Shown here piece by piece: positions 1 through 5,689 of a stretch of DNA of 7,411 nt (positions are counted from its first letter, which is position 1; every line of letters starts with the position of its first letter). This DNA comes from Bryobacterales bacterium. Its GTDB lineage: Bacteria > Acidobacteriota > Terriglobia > Bryobacterales > Bryobacteraceae. Location of the stretch: the NCBI GenBank assembly GCA_025462985.1, contig JAOAPP010000415.1, positions 1-7,411 on the forward strand, in the 5' to 3' direction. The translations under genes and the position numbers were made by a program. Under the pieces are notes generated by a model. The model saw nothing but the letters and a program-made list of their open reading frames with translations. It was not told where the DNA came from and ran no database searches.

Positions 1-4
1 CAGG

Positions 5-688
5 TTAGTCATTCTTATGCATTGTCAAGCCTGGAGCCCTGCATGCCGCGAAGGTATTCAATCCGAACTTGTGAGAGAAGCAGCGGATATCACTCGGACG
101 AAAGCCGGCCCGCACAAGCAAGGGCCAGAAATCTTTGACGTCATAGTAGGCTTTGTGATCTTCCATTTCGTCCCTGGGGCTCAGCCCAAGCCGAAACGCC
201 GAGTATTCCAGAAAGCGTTTGCCTCGCCAGGATGGCACGTTGAACAAACACATCCCGCCCGGACGAACAACTCGCCGGCATTCGCGAAGCAGCGCCAAAG
301 GCTCCCACAGGTGCTCCAGGACCGAGATGCACAGGACCACATCCAGGCTTGCCGTCGGAATCTCACCCGACGCTTCAGGAAGGATGCCCTCAACCGCTCG
401 AATCTTCGGGTCCGCTCGCAGGTCCGGCGCCAACGCGCAATCTACCAACACCCCGGTCCGGATGGTCGAGAGAACGGAACGAACGAAAGCCGCATGATAC
501 CCGCATCCGAAATCACCGACAGCTTTATCCTGTAAGGACCCGGCATACTTGCGAATCTGGCGCGCGGAAAGCCACACACCAAATCTGTCGACTACGGTCG
601 GCCGGTAATCCTGACCGAAGGAGCGGTCTCTGTTTCCCTCTCGTTGAATCAGGCTATCGGTTGTGCTTGACGTTGACTGCTGCTGCAT
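5..688 (-). CDS. Class I SAM-dependent methyltransferase (sugar/glycolipid-type, substrate unknown)
   Basis: Predicted cytosolic methyltransferase of 227 residues using S-adenosylmethionine. Visible landmarks are the SAM-binding motif I GDFGCGYHAAF (58-68), an acidic residue after the second strand (D83 in LVDCAL), the post-motif segment ISVLEHLWEPL (121-131, typical of the Methyltransf_11/UbiE-like fold) and RPGG (142-145) before the NVPS strand. The aromatic HKAYYDVKDFW stretch (178-188) followed by LLVRAGF is common in methyltransferases acting on glycan or lipid-linked substrates. The ATG overlaps the end of the upstream GT2 gene by 35 bases and has no clear ribosome binding site, so it is probably translated by coupling. 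It is the last gene seen in the run; its TAA stop lies at the window edge. Placed after heptose activation and a membrane glycosyltransferase, it may O-methylate the sugar product. That role is inferred from position; the fold is secure. Confidence 0.85.
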   Translation of the reverse strand: MQQQSTSSTTDSLIQREGNRDRSFGQDYRPTVVDRFGVWLSARQIRKYAGSLQDKAVGDFGCGYHAAFVRSVLSTIRTGVLVDCALAPDLRADPKIRAVEGILPEASGEIPTASLDVVLCISVLEHLWEPLALLRECRRVVRPGGMCLFNVPSWRGKRFLEYSAFRLGLSPRDEMEDHKAYYDVKDFWPLLVRAGFRPSDIRCFSHKFGLNTFAACRAPGLTMHKND

Positions 689-1901
689 GGAGTACCAGGG
701 TAAATGTGAAGTTCATAAATCCGAAGACCAGGAACACGAGTCCCGTTACAGCAAGGTGGTTTTCGGGAAACCCATTCCCCGGCAATCGCAACCCGTAACT
801 AAGGTATCGGTAAACGAGCGGTGCGACGAGCGCCACGCCGATCAGGACAGCCAACACGCTCAGAATCACTGATCGGGTATATGAGAACCTTCGAAGCCAG
901 CGACGTGTCCGCTCGCCTTGATAGTCGAAAAGAATCCGCGAGAGAGAGCCTACGTAAATTCCATGCAGGCCCAGCACAGACAGCATCAGCCCCAGCAGCA
1001 TCCAATAAAGCGAAAAGGTCACGGGACCGATCGCAACAGGCCCAAACGTCATGGGCAGAGTCAGCATCAGACCCAAGGCAAGCAGGAGAAATCCCGGCCG
1101 ATAGAGGAAGAAATCCGCGCCGTAGATAAACATGGCTTTCAGGTTTATCCAGGCCGCGTGCCATGGCGAGAACCAGCCGGCCCGCTTGTGATGGCTGAAC
1201 CGGCCCTCCTGATCTTTAAGAAACCGGACAGGCACTTCAACTGTTCGAAGCCCCATGTGGATCGACTTCAGGATCATCTCCGACGCATACTCCCAGGATT
1301 GGGAATGCAGATCCATGCGCTGCAGAGCGTCGCGAGTGATACCGCGCATCCCGCAATGGATATCGGAGAACCACGTGCCGTTCAGGAAGTTAAGCAGCCA
1401 GGTGGTGACGGGCGTACCGAGATACTGATGCAGGACCGGCATTGACCCGGGCTCGATGTAGCCCCGGAACCGCGAACCCATGACGTACTCGAACCCTGCA
1501 CGGAAGTTCTGAACAAAAGGCTGCAGATTCCTGAAGTCATACGTGCAATCAGCGTCGCCCATCAGAACGTAATCTCCGCGAATAAAGGGAATGGCGTCGA
1601 TGTAAGCGCGCCCCAGCCCTCGTTTCGGCGATTTCAGCACGCGAGCGCCTTTTGAAAGCGCTATCTCGGCCGTGCTGTCGGTCGAACTGTCAATGATCAG
1701 GATTTCGCCTTTGACGTTCGCGTTCCTGAGGCCCTCGTGACACCAATCTACAAATTGCGCGATGGTGATTTCCTCATTCAGAGACGGAATCACGATGGAC
1801 AACTCGGGTCCATCGACATCGTTGGCGGGGATCAGCAACTGCAACTCGCTGTCTTCACCAGCGACCGTCATTTGAACAGGAAAAGAAGTCAGGCTTGTCA
1901 T
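654..1901 (-). CDS. Membrane-anchored family 2 glycosyltransferase (dolichyl/polyprenyl-phosphate sugar synthase type)
   Basis: A 415-residue protein. It has an N-terminal GT-A domain (about 34-240) followed by about four hydrophobic segments (near 268-288, 292-318, 344-366 and 382-408). The GT2 signature LSIVIPSLNEE (34-44) opens the nucleotide-binding fold, LIIDSSTDST (68-77) follows, and GDADCTYD (115-122) carries the DAD metal-binding motif. IHCGMRGITRDAL (181-193) and SWEYASEM (202-209) resemble DPM1-like enzymes that transfer a sugar from GDP or UDP to a polyprenyl phosphate. DPM1 itself uses GDP-mannose, and the neighbouring genes should make GDP-D-glycero-D-manno-heptose, a C7 homologue of GDP-mannose. 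The acceptor and donor are therefore plausibly polyprenyl phosphate and GDP-heptose, but this is inference. The ATG lies 16 bases after the transaldolase stop. The nearest purine-rich stretch is GAGG about 13 bases upstream, so initiation looks weak. M11 is an alternative start. Confidence 0.88.
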   Translation of the reverse strand: MTSLTSFPVQMTVAGEDSELQLLIPANDVDGPELSIVIPSLNEEITIAQFVDWCHEGLRNANVKGEILIIDSSTDSTAEIALSKGARVLKSPKRGLGRAYIDAIPFIRGDYVLMGDADCTYDFRNLQPFVQNFRAGFEYVMGSRFRGYIEPGSMPVLHQYLGTPVTTWLLNFLNGTWFSDIHCGMRGITRDALQRMDLHSQSWEYASEMILKSIHMGLRTVEVPVRFLKDQEGRFSHHKRAGWFSPWHAAWINLKAMFIYGADFFLYRPGFLLLALGLMLTLPMTFGPVAIGPVTFSLYWMLLGLMLSVLGLHGIYVGSLSRILFDYQGERTRRWLRRFSYTRSVILSVLAVLIGVALVAPLVYRYLSYGLRLPGNGFPENHLAVTGLVFLVFGFMNFTFTLVLHAAAVNVKHNR

Positions 1902-1917
1902 CTGAATCTAGACGGCC

Positions 1918-2634
1918 TCAAAGGGCAAATCCTGCGCTCACCGCATCGTTGCGGAACATTTTGACAGTGTCCAGAGAATACTCGTCAAGATCCTTCCCTA
2001 CCAGCGCCAGCTTTTCGAGGATGTTGTGTGTCGCGGTTATGACGTGACATCCGATAGCGTCGGCTTGAAAAACGTTCAACAGCTCCCGCGGGCTGGCCCA
2101 GATCAGTTCGAGATTGCCAGCATCGGCAATCATCTCGACTGCTTCTCTCATGATGGGCACAGGGTCGCGTCCAGTGTCGGCAATCCGACCCGCAAAAACG
2201 GAGATGTATCCGCCGGGGCAACCACGCATCGCTCGACTGACTTCTTCGACCTGCTCCAGCGTCAGCAGCGCGGTGACATTCAACTTCACGCCCTGTTGAG
2301 AAAGCCTGCAGATCAACTGTGCTGCCGATTTCCCGTGAGTATTCGTCACCGGAATCTTGGCATACACATTGCTGCCCCAACCGGCGATTTTGATCGCCTG
2401 CTTTTCCATCTCCCGGAAGTCATCAGAAAAGACCTCGAAAGAGATGGGCCGATCCGGGATGACGGCCAGCACCTCGCGGGCAAATGCTTCGTAGTCGCTG
2501 ATACCGGCCTTCCTCATCAGAGTAGGATTGGTCGTAAACCCTTTGATATGAGGATTCCGATACAGCGTACACATCTCACTCACGTTGGCGCCGTCGGCAA
2601 AGATCTTGACCTTGAGATTAGATAAACAGCTCAG
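1918..2634 (-). CDS. Small transaldolase / fructose-6-phosphate aldolase-like protein, proposed CTG start
   Basis: A class I Schiff-base aldolase of the small transaldolase (TalC/FSA-like) family, 238 residues with the start chosen here. Family landmarks (numbering from the CTG): KIFADGAN (10-17) with the active-site Asp at D14, GFTTNPTLM after it, the Schiff-base Lys in YAKIPVTN (K93), LNVTALLT, SVFAGRIADTGRDP and IWASPRELLN. The usual start codons are too late: GTG at 2583 begins after the FADGA strand and loses the catalytic Asp. Reading upstream, the frame stays open through KVKIFADGAN. The first reasonable initiator is CTG at 2632-2634, with GGAG at 2640-2643 five bases before it and a CTGA overlap with the gmhB stop. 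In this cluster it probably exchanges C3 units to form or balance sedoheptulose 7-phosphate for GmhA. Fructose-6-phosphate aldolase activity cannot be excluded. Confidence 0.88.
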   Translation of the reverse strand: MSCLSNLKVKIFADGANVSEMCTLYRNPHIKGFTTNPTLMRKAGISDYEAFAREVLAVIPDRPISFEVFSDDFREMEKQAIKIAGWGSNVYAKIPVTNTHGKSAAQLICRLSQQGVKLNVTALLTLEQVEEVSRAMRGCPGGYISVFAGRIADTGRDPVPIMREAVEMIADAGNLELIWASPRELLNVFQADAIGCHVITATHNILEKLALVGKDLDEYSLDTVKMFRNDAVSAGFAL

Positions 2635-3188
2635 AATAACTCCGTCTCTCGGCTCAGTATCCAGTCGACCGCCTGTGACAAAGAGTCAACACGCGTATCG
2701 GGACTGTGAATACCACTCCGCTCATTGTAGCCATAGTCGATCAGTATTGTCTTGCAACCCGCGGCCGCTCCTGCGTCAATGTCCCGCCACCGGTCACCGA
2801 CTAAGTAGCTTCGCTGCAGCGCGATACCGTGCCTCGAAGCGGCGCTAAGCAGCAGACCGGGAAGCGGTTTGCGGCAGGTGCAAGCGTCCTTATCGTCGTG
2901 ATAACAAGCACTGAACTCGTCTACGGGGAGACGCGCCGCCAGGTAGCGATGAATATCCTCTACTGCCTCCCTGGTCGTCGATCCGCGACTGACATCCGGC
3001 TGGTTGGTGACCACGAGGAGCAGGAATCCTCGCCGTTTCAGGCGGTCTAGGGAAGTCACCGCATCTTCGACAATTACCGTTTCGCTGACGTTCGCGGGCG
3101 GATACGGTTTGCCGTCCCGAATCAGCGCTTCATTGATCACTCCATCGCGGTCGAGAAAGACGGCGCGATGAAGTACAGCAGGGGTCAA
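2631..3188 (-). CDS. gmhB: D-glycero-D-manno-heptose 1,7-bisphosphate 7-phosphatase (HAD family)
   Basis: Removes the C7 phosphate of heptose 1,7-bisphosphate, giving heptose 1-phosphate for the guanylyltransferase. HAD motif I is FLDRDGVIN with nucleophile and acid D13 and D15 (numbered from the TTG), motif II is TNQ (61-63), and GDRWRDI supplies the motif IV acidic residues. The GmhB-type zinc site is present as C95-x-H97 and C103-x-C105 followed by RKP. The loop between the two ligand pairs is short compared with E. coli GmhB. Length (185 residues) is normal. Start choice: TTG at 3186-3188 overlaps the stop of the isomerase gene as TTGA, has GGGA six bases upstream and gives a start just before the first strand. 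GTG at 3200 would add four residues (16-base overlap, no ribosome binding site). Histidinol phosphatase or another HAD role is unlikely given the zinc site and neighbours. Confidence 0.92.
   Translation of the reverse strand: MTPAVLHRAVFLDRDGVINEALIRDGKPYPPANVSETVIVEDAVTSLDRLKRRGFLLLVVTNQPDVSRGSTTREAVEDIHRYLAARLPVDEFSACYHDDKDACTCRKPLPGLLLSAASRHGIALQRSYLVGDRWRDIDAGAAAGCKTILIDYGYNERSGIHSPDTRVDSLSQAVDWILSRETELF
2640..2643 (-). promoter_or_regulatory. Ribosome binding site GGAG deciding the transaldolase start
   Basis: On the minus strand GGAG is followed by the five bases TTATT and then CTG. It sits inside the last codons of gmhB (ACG GAG TTA TTC TGA). The spacing is normal for a Shine-Dalgarno site and favours initiation at CTG 2632-2634 over the later GTG at 2583. 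The match is short (4 bases), so it supports the start but does not prove it. Confidence 0.5.
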
Positions 3189-3778
3189 ACAGATTCCCAC
3201 CGTGTCTGCGTCGCTTTCAGCAGCGGGTGCGAAACAAGGAGGTGCCAGATCACAGCCTGGAATGCCTCAGAATGCGGGGTAATGTGCGATGAGTTGACGG
3301 TCGGAATCACCACACAGGCATCGGCCACCTTTGCCGTGTACCCTCCGTCCCGGCCGACAATCCCCATAATCTTGGCGCCAATTGAGCGTGCATACTGAAG
3401 TGCCATTACTAGATTGGGACTAATCTGCTTGTCCAGGTTTCCTCCGCCGACCGAAAGGACCAGAATGCCGTCGCGGCTTCTGAGGCGGCTTACGCGGAGC
3501 CAACTATCGAATACCGTGGCCCATCCCTCATCGTTTGTTCTTGCCGTCAGTTCCGAAACGTTGTCGGTTGGAGCGTAAGTTTCGATCCCTACAATCTTGC
3601 GAAAGTCGTTGACCGCATGCGAGGCGTTCGCGGCACTGCCGCCTACACCGAGAATGAACAGGCGGCCTTCTTCTTCACGCACCTTTGCCAGTAAAGACGC
3701 TACTCGCTCAAGTGCCTCAGTATCCAGTTGAGCGGCGATATCCTGCACCTCTCCCAAGAACTGGCAAGAAAAATTCAT
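3185..3778 (-). CDS. gmhA: Sedoheptulose 7-phosphate isomerase-like SIS-domain protein
   Basis: Predicted to isomerise sedoheptulose 7-phosphate to D-glycero-D-manno-heptose 7-phosphate, the first step of nucleotide-heptose synthesis. It is a single SIS domain of 197 residues. The phosphate-binding loop GVGGSAANASH (44-54) matches GmhA's GNGGSAADAxH, but the second SIS loop reads SVGGGN (109-114) instead of the usual STSGNS. In place of the GmhA zinc ligands His/Glu/Gln/His I see H54 with D58 four residues on (Glu in GmhA), and E171 (Gln in GmhA) with H179 eight residues on. It is therefore a divergent GmhA subgroup, and the assignment leans on the kinase, phosphatase and nucleotidyltransferase around it. 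The ATG at 3778 overlaps the previous stop as ATGA. An upstream ATG at 3799 would add seven residues and overlap by 25 bases. Confidence 0.85.
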   Translation of the reverse strand: MNFSCQFLGEVQDIAAQLDTEALERVASLLAKVREEEGRLFILGVGGSAANASHAVNDFRKIVGIETYAPTDNVSELTARTNDEGWATVFDSWLRVSRLRSRDGILVLSVGGGNLDKQISPNLVMALQYARSIGAKIMGIVGRDGGYTAKVADACVVIPTVNSSHITPHSEAFQAVIWHLLVSHPLLKATQTRWESV

Positions 3779-4539
3779 CTGATTACTTCTGTTTGACATT
3801 CACTTCCGTTGGCGGCATCGCCGTGCGTGCAGCCAGACAAGTATTGCTCCAGATCTGAAATACCTTGTTTGGACCCAATCTCGTAAAACCGTTGCCTCAC
3901 TTCGTGAGACGCCAGGCTGCCGTTCGCCAGGAGTCGCTGATACACCTGGGCGAGGTCGTCCTCTGGGTTTGCCGGCGGCTGTTCAAAAACTGACCTTCGA
4001 AACACCCCAAGTCCGTAGTCGATATACTGCATCGCGGGCGTTCGGTCTCGCTTATCATATCGTAGGATCAGTCCGGCGGCAGCTTCCACATTGCTGGAGT
4101 CGTATTGCCCCTGATTCCTGTAGATCGTCATGACAGCGGGACGCCCGGAGGTGAGGAAGGTCTCCACAACGCTGCCGTAGTTACAAGGCAGGTAAGAGTC
4201 GCCGTAAAGAACAAAGAACGATTCGTTCAGCAGTGGTAGAGCGTTGCGGATCGCGCCCGCCGTGCCCCGCAGCGAGGGCCCATCGAAGGAGTATGTCAGA
4301 CTCATGCCAAACCGTGAGCCGTCCCCCGCGAACTCCTGAATCATCTCTCCCAGATATCCCACGCACAACACCACATTCTGTACACCTTGTGAGCGGAGCA
4401 GGCTCAGTTGATGAGAAAGGAACGGCTCGGAATTGATAGCAATGAGGGACTTTGGGATTGTCTCCGTGATAGGCCGCAGTCTCGTAGCCAGGCCGCCGCA
4501 CAGGACCACGCATTGTAACATTGCTGGGTCACGACTCAC
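3775..4539 (-). CDS. hddC: D-glycero-alpha-D-manno-heptose 1-phosphate guanylyltransferase (nucleotidyltransferase)
   Basis: A sugar-1-phosphate nucleotidyltransferase of 254 residues, expected to join GTP and heptose 1-phosphate to GDP-heptose plus pyrophosphate. The Rossmann-like NTP_transferase signature GGLATRLRPITETIPK (15-30) carries the G-x-x-T-R-L and P-K residues. GTAGA (92-96) and YGDSYL (112-117, metal-binding D114) follow, and YIDYGLGVF (172-180) and YEIGSKQGISDL (219-230) close the sugar site. No left-handed beta-helix acyltransferase domain is attached. Guanylyl rather than cytidylyl or thymidylyl transfer is inferred from the HddA-GmhA-GmhB neighbours; the sequence alone does not fix the base. 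Start: GTG at 4537-4539 overlaps the hddA stop as GTGA. ATG at 4521 would give the more family-like MLQCVVLCGG and cannot be excluded. Neither has a clear ribosome binding site. Confidence 0.85.
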   Translation of the reverse strand: MSRDPAMLQCVVLCGGLATRLRPITETIPKSLIAINSEPFLSHQLSLLRSQGVQNVVLCVGYLGEMIQEFAGDGSRFGMSLTYSFDGPSLRGTAGAIRNALPLLNESFFVLYGDSYLPCNYGSVVETFLTSGRPAVMTIYRNQGQYDSSNVEAAAGLILRYDKRDRTPAMQYIDYGLGVFRRSVFEQPPANPEDDLAQVYQRLLANGSLASHEVRQRFYEIGSKQGISDLEQYLSGCTHGDAANGSECQTEVIR

Positions 4540-5528
4540 GATTGAGATACTAACATTGTCCCTTGGAAGTCAAATTTCGTGCGGACCTCGCGAAGCCCCG
4601 CGCTGCGCATAGCGTGGCGCAAACGCGTTTTATCTTCTGTATAGAACATCAGGAAACCGCCGCCCCCCGCACCGATCAACTTACCACCTAAAGCGCCATT
4701 ACTCCGGCCAAGTTCGTACCAGTCATTGATCGCGCTGTTGCTCATGTTATCTGAGCGCTGCTTTTTGTGCTCCCAGTGGACATGCATCAGCTCTGCGAAA
4801 CGCGTCAAATTGCCGCTCTCAAGGGCGTCCCTGCTTTGAAGACCGAGTTCCTTGATCAAATGCAGGTTTTCAACCATTGCCTTGTCCTGGACTTTGCTCT
4901 TCGTATCCTGATCGCGCAGAATGGCGGAGGCCGACCTGGTCTGCCCGGTATAAAACAGAACGAGATTGTCTTCTAAGTTAGCCAGAGTTTCGGCACTTAA
5001 TTGAACCGGAGTTACAACCACGCTGTCGTTTTTTTTGAATTCAAAGCAACATATTCCGCCAAACGCGGCAATGTACTGGTCCTGCTTCCCCACCGGTTCA
5101 TTTAATCGCTCGATTTCGATGTGGCACGCTTGCTCCGCCAGTTCCTGTTTCGGGATGATAGTTCGCTTCTGCAAGTAGAGAGCCTGCAGCAGTGCAGTCA
5201 GAAAGCTCCCGCTGGAGCCCAGACCGGTTCCAGCTGGTATTTCGGAAAAGCTGGTGATCTCTAGAGAATGCGGTTCGTCCCAGGTGAGCCGTAGCGCTTC
5301 GCGCATCAAAGGATGCTTGATGTCTTCGACTTTCTGCACACGCTCCATCTGTGAGTACTTAAGGATGAGATCGTCCACGAACGGCTGGTGCACGGTGATG
5401 TAGACGTATTTGTCGATGGCAGCGGACAGCACGAAGCCGCCGTATTGCCGGTAATATGAAGGTAGGTCTGTACCGCCTCCGCCAAGGGAAATTCGCAAGG
5501 GACTTCGAGTAATAATCACGCTTCGCAC
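4536..5528 (-). CDS. hddA: D-glycero-alpha-D-manno-heptose 7-phosphate kinase (GHMP kinase)
   Basis: A GHMP-superfamily kinase that phosphorylates heptose 7-phosphate at the anomeric oxygen to the alpha-1,7-bisphosphate. This anomer marks the GDP-heptose branch, whereas the ADP-heptose branch uses HldE. The three GHMP motifs are visible: PLRISLGGGGTDLP (10-23), IPAGTGLGSSGS (97-108, the ATP phosphate loop) and KLIGAGGGGF (283-292). EPVGKQDQYIAAFGG (144-158) is typical of HddA and related L-fucokinase-like proteins. Start: the frame is open to an ATG at 5654, but the 42 extra residues are not family-like and would fill the whole non-coding gap. GTG at 5526-5528 gives a 330-residue protein starting a few residues before the first motif. 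GTG at 5519 is also possible. It is the first gene of the coupled heptose block and ends in a GTGA overlap with hddC. Confidence 0.9.
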   Translation of the reverse strand: MRSVIITRSPLRISLGGGGTDLPSYYRQYGGFVLSAAIDKYVYITVHQPFVDDLILKYSQMERVQKVEDIKHPLMREALRLTWDEPHSLEITSFSEIPAGTGLGSSGSFLTALLQALYLQKRTIIPKQELAEQACHIEIERLNEPVGKQDQYIAAFGGICCFEFKKNDSVVVTPVQLSAETLANLEDNLVLFYTGQTRSASAILRDQDTKSKVQDKAMVENLHLIKELGLQSRDALESGNLTRFAELMHVHWEHKKQRSDNMSNSAINDWYELGRSNGALGGKLIGAGGGGFLMFYTEDKTRLRHAMRSAGLREVRTKFDFQGTMLVSQS

Positions 5529-5571
5529 GATTTTACTCTGCCGATGCAAGGGAAACACGGAGCGCTGCTTG

Positions 5572-5599
5572 CTTCCTGTTACGAGCCTGGGACAGGAAG
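5572..5599. repeat. Perfect inverted repeat, possible operator or leader hairpin
   Basis: CTTCCTGT at 5572-5579 and its exact reverse complement ACAGGAAG at 5592-5599, separated by 12 bases. The arm centres are 20 bases apart, close to two turns of the helix, which suits a dimeric DNA-binding regulator. In RNA it could form an 8-pair stem with a 12-base loop. There is no following U-run, so it is not a standard terminator. It lies 44 to 71 bases before the hddA start. Confidence 0.5.
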
Positions 5600-5624
5600 A
5601 TCTGACGTCGTAAACTCCTGGCGT

Positions 5625-5654
5625 CCTATCGTTCCGTCCAGGCCCGATTTTCAA
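5625..5654 (-). promoter_or_regulatory. Weak candidate sigma-70 promoter for the heptose operon
   Basis: On the minus strand TTGAAA (5649-5654, five of six bases of the -35 consensus) is followed after 18 bases by GATAGG (5625-5630, only three of six of the -10 consensus). The location before the inverted repeat and hddA is right for a promoter, but the -10 match is poor and could be chance. Many Acidobacteriota promoters are not characterised. Confidence 0.2.
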
Positions 5655-5689
5655 TCTGCAGATGCTGTTCCGGCCCGCTCCGTGAAAGT

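Larger units (their letters stand above)
5529..5689. other. Non-coding control region upstream of the heptose operon
   Basis: 161 bases between the stop of the HbpS-like gene and the GTG proposed for hddA, the longest gap in the window. It holds an 8-base inverted repeat and a weak sigma-70-like promoter candidate, both listed separately. The palindrome GACGTC lies at 5604-5609. No T-rich tract follows the inverted repeat on either strand, so I do not call a terminator. The region has no stop in the hddA frame back to an ATG at 5654, but the encoded residues resemble no known domain. Confidence 0.6.

Noticed and set aside
17..535. Plus-strand open frame opposite the methyltransferase
   Set aside because: Low-complexity, Arg/Pro-rich translation with no motif; it mirrors the codon structure of the well-supported minus-strand gene.
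918..1445. Plus-strand open frame opposite the GT2 gene
   Set aside because: Gln/Arg/His-rich translation without a family signature; antisense shadow.
2026..2625. Plus-strand open frame opposite the transaldolase (about 199 codons)
   Set aside because: No domain pattern seen, and it lies entirely over a gene with intact catalytic motifs.
5572..5599. Intrinsic terminator for the HbpS-like gene
   Set aside because: An 8-pair stem exists, but the loop is 12 bases and no T-run follows on the minus strand, so it fails the standard pattern.
5529..5654. N-terminal extension of hddA to the ATG at 5654
   Set aside because: The 42 extra residues have no similarity pattern to GHMP kinases, which start a few residues before the PLRIS motif. 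The stretch also contains the inverted repeat and promoter candidate.
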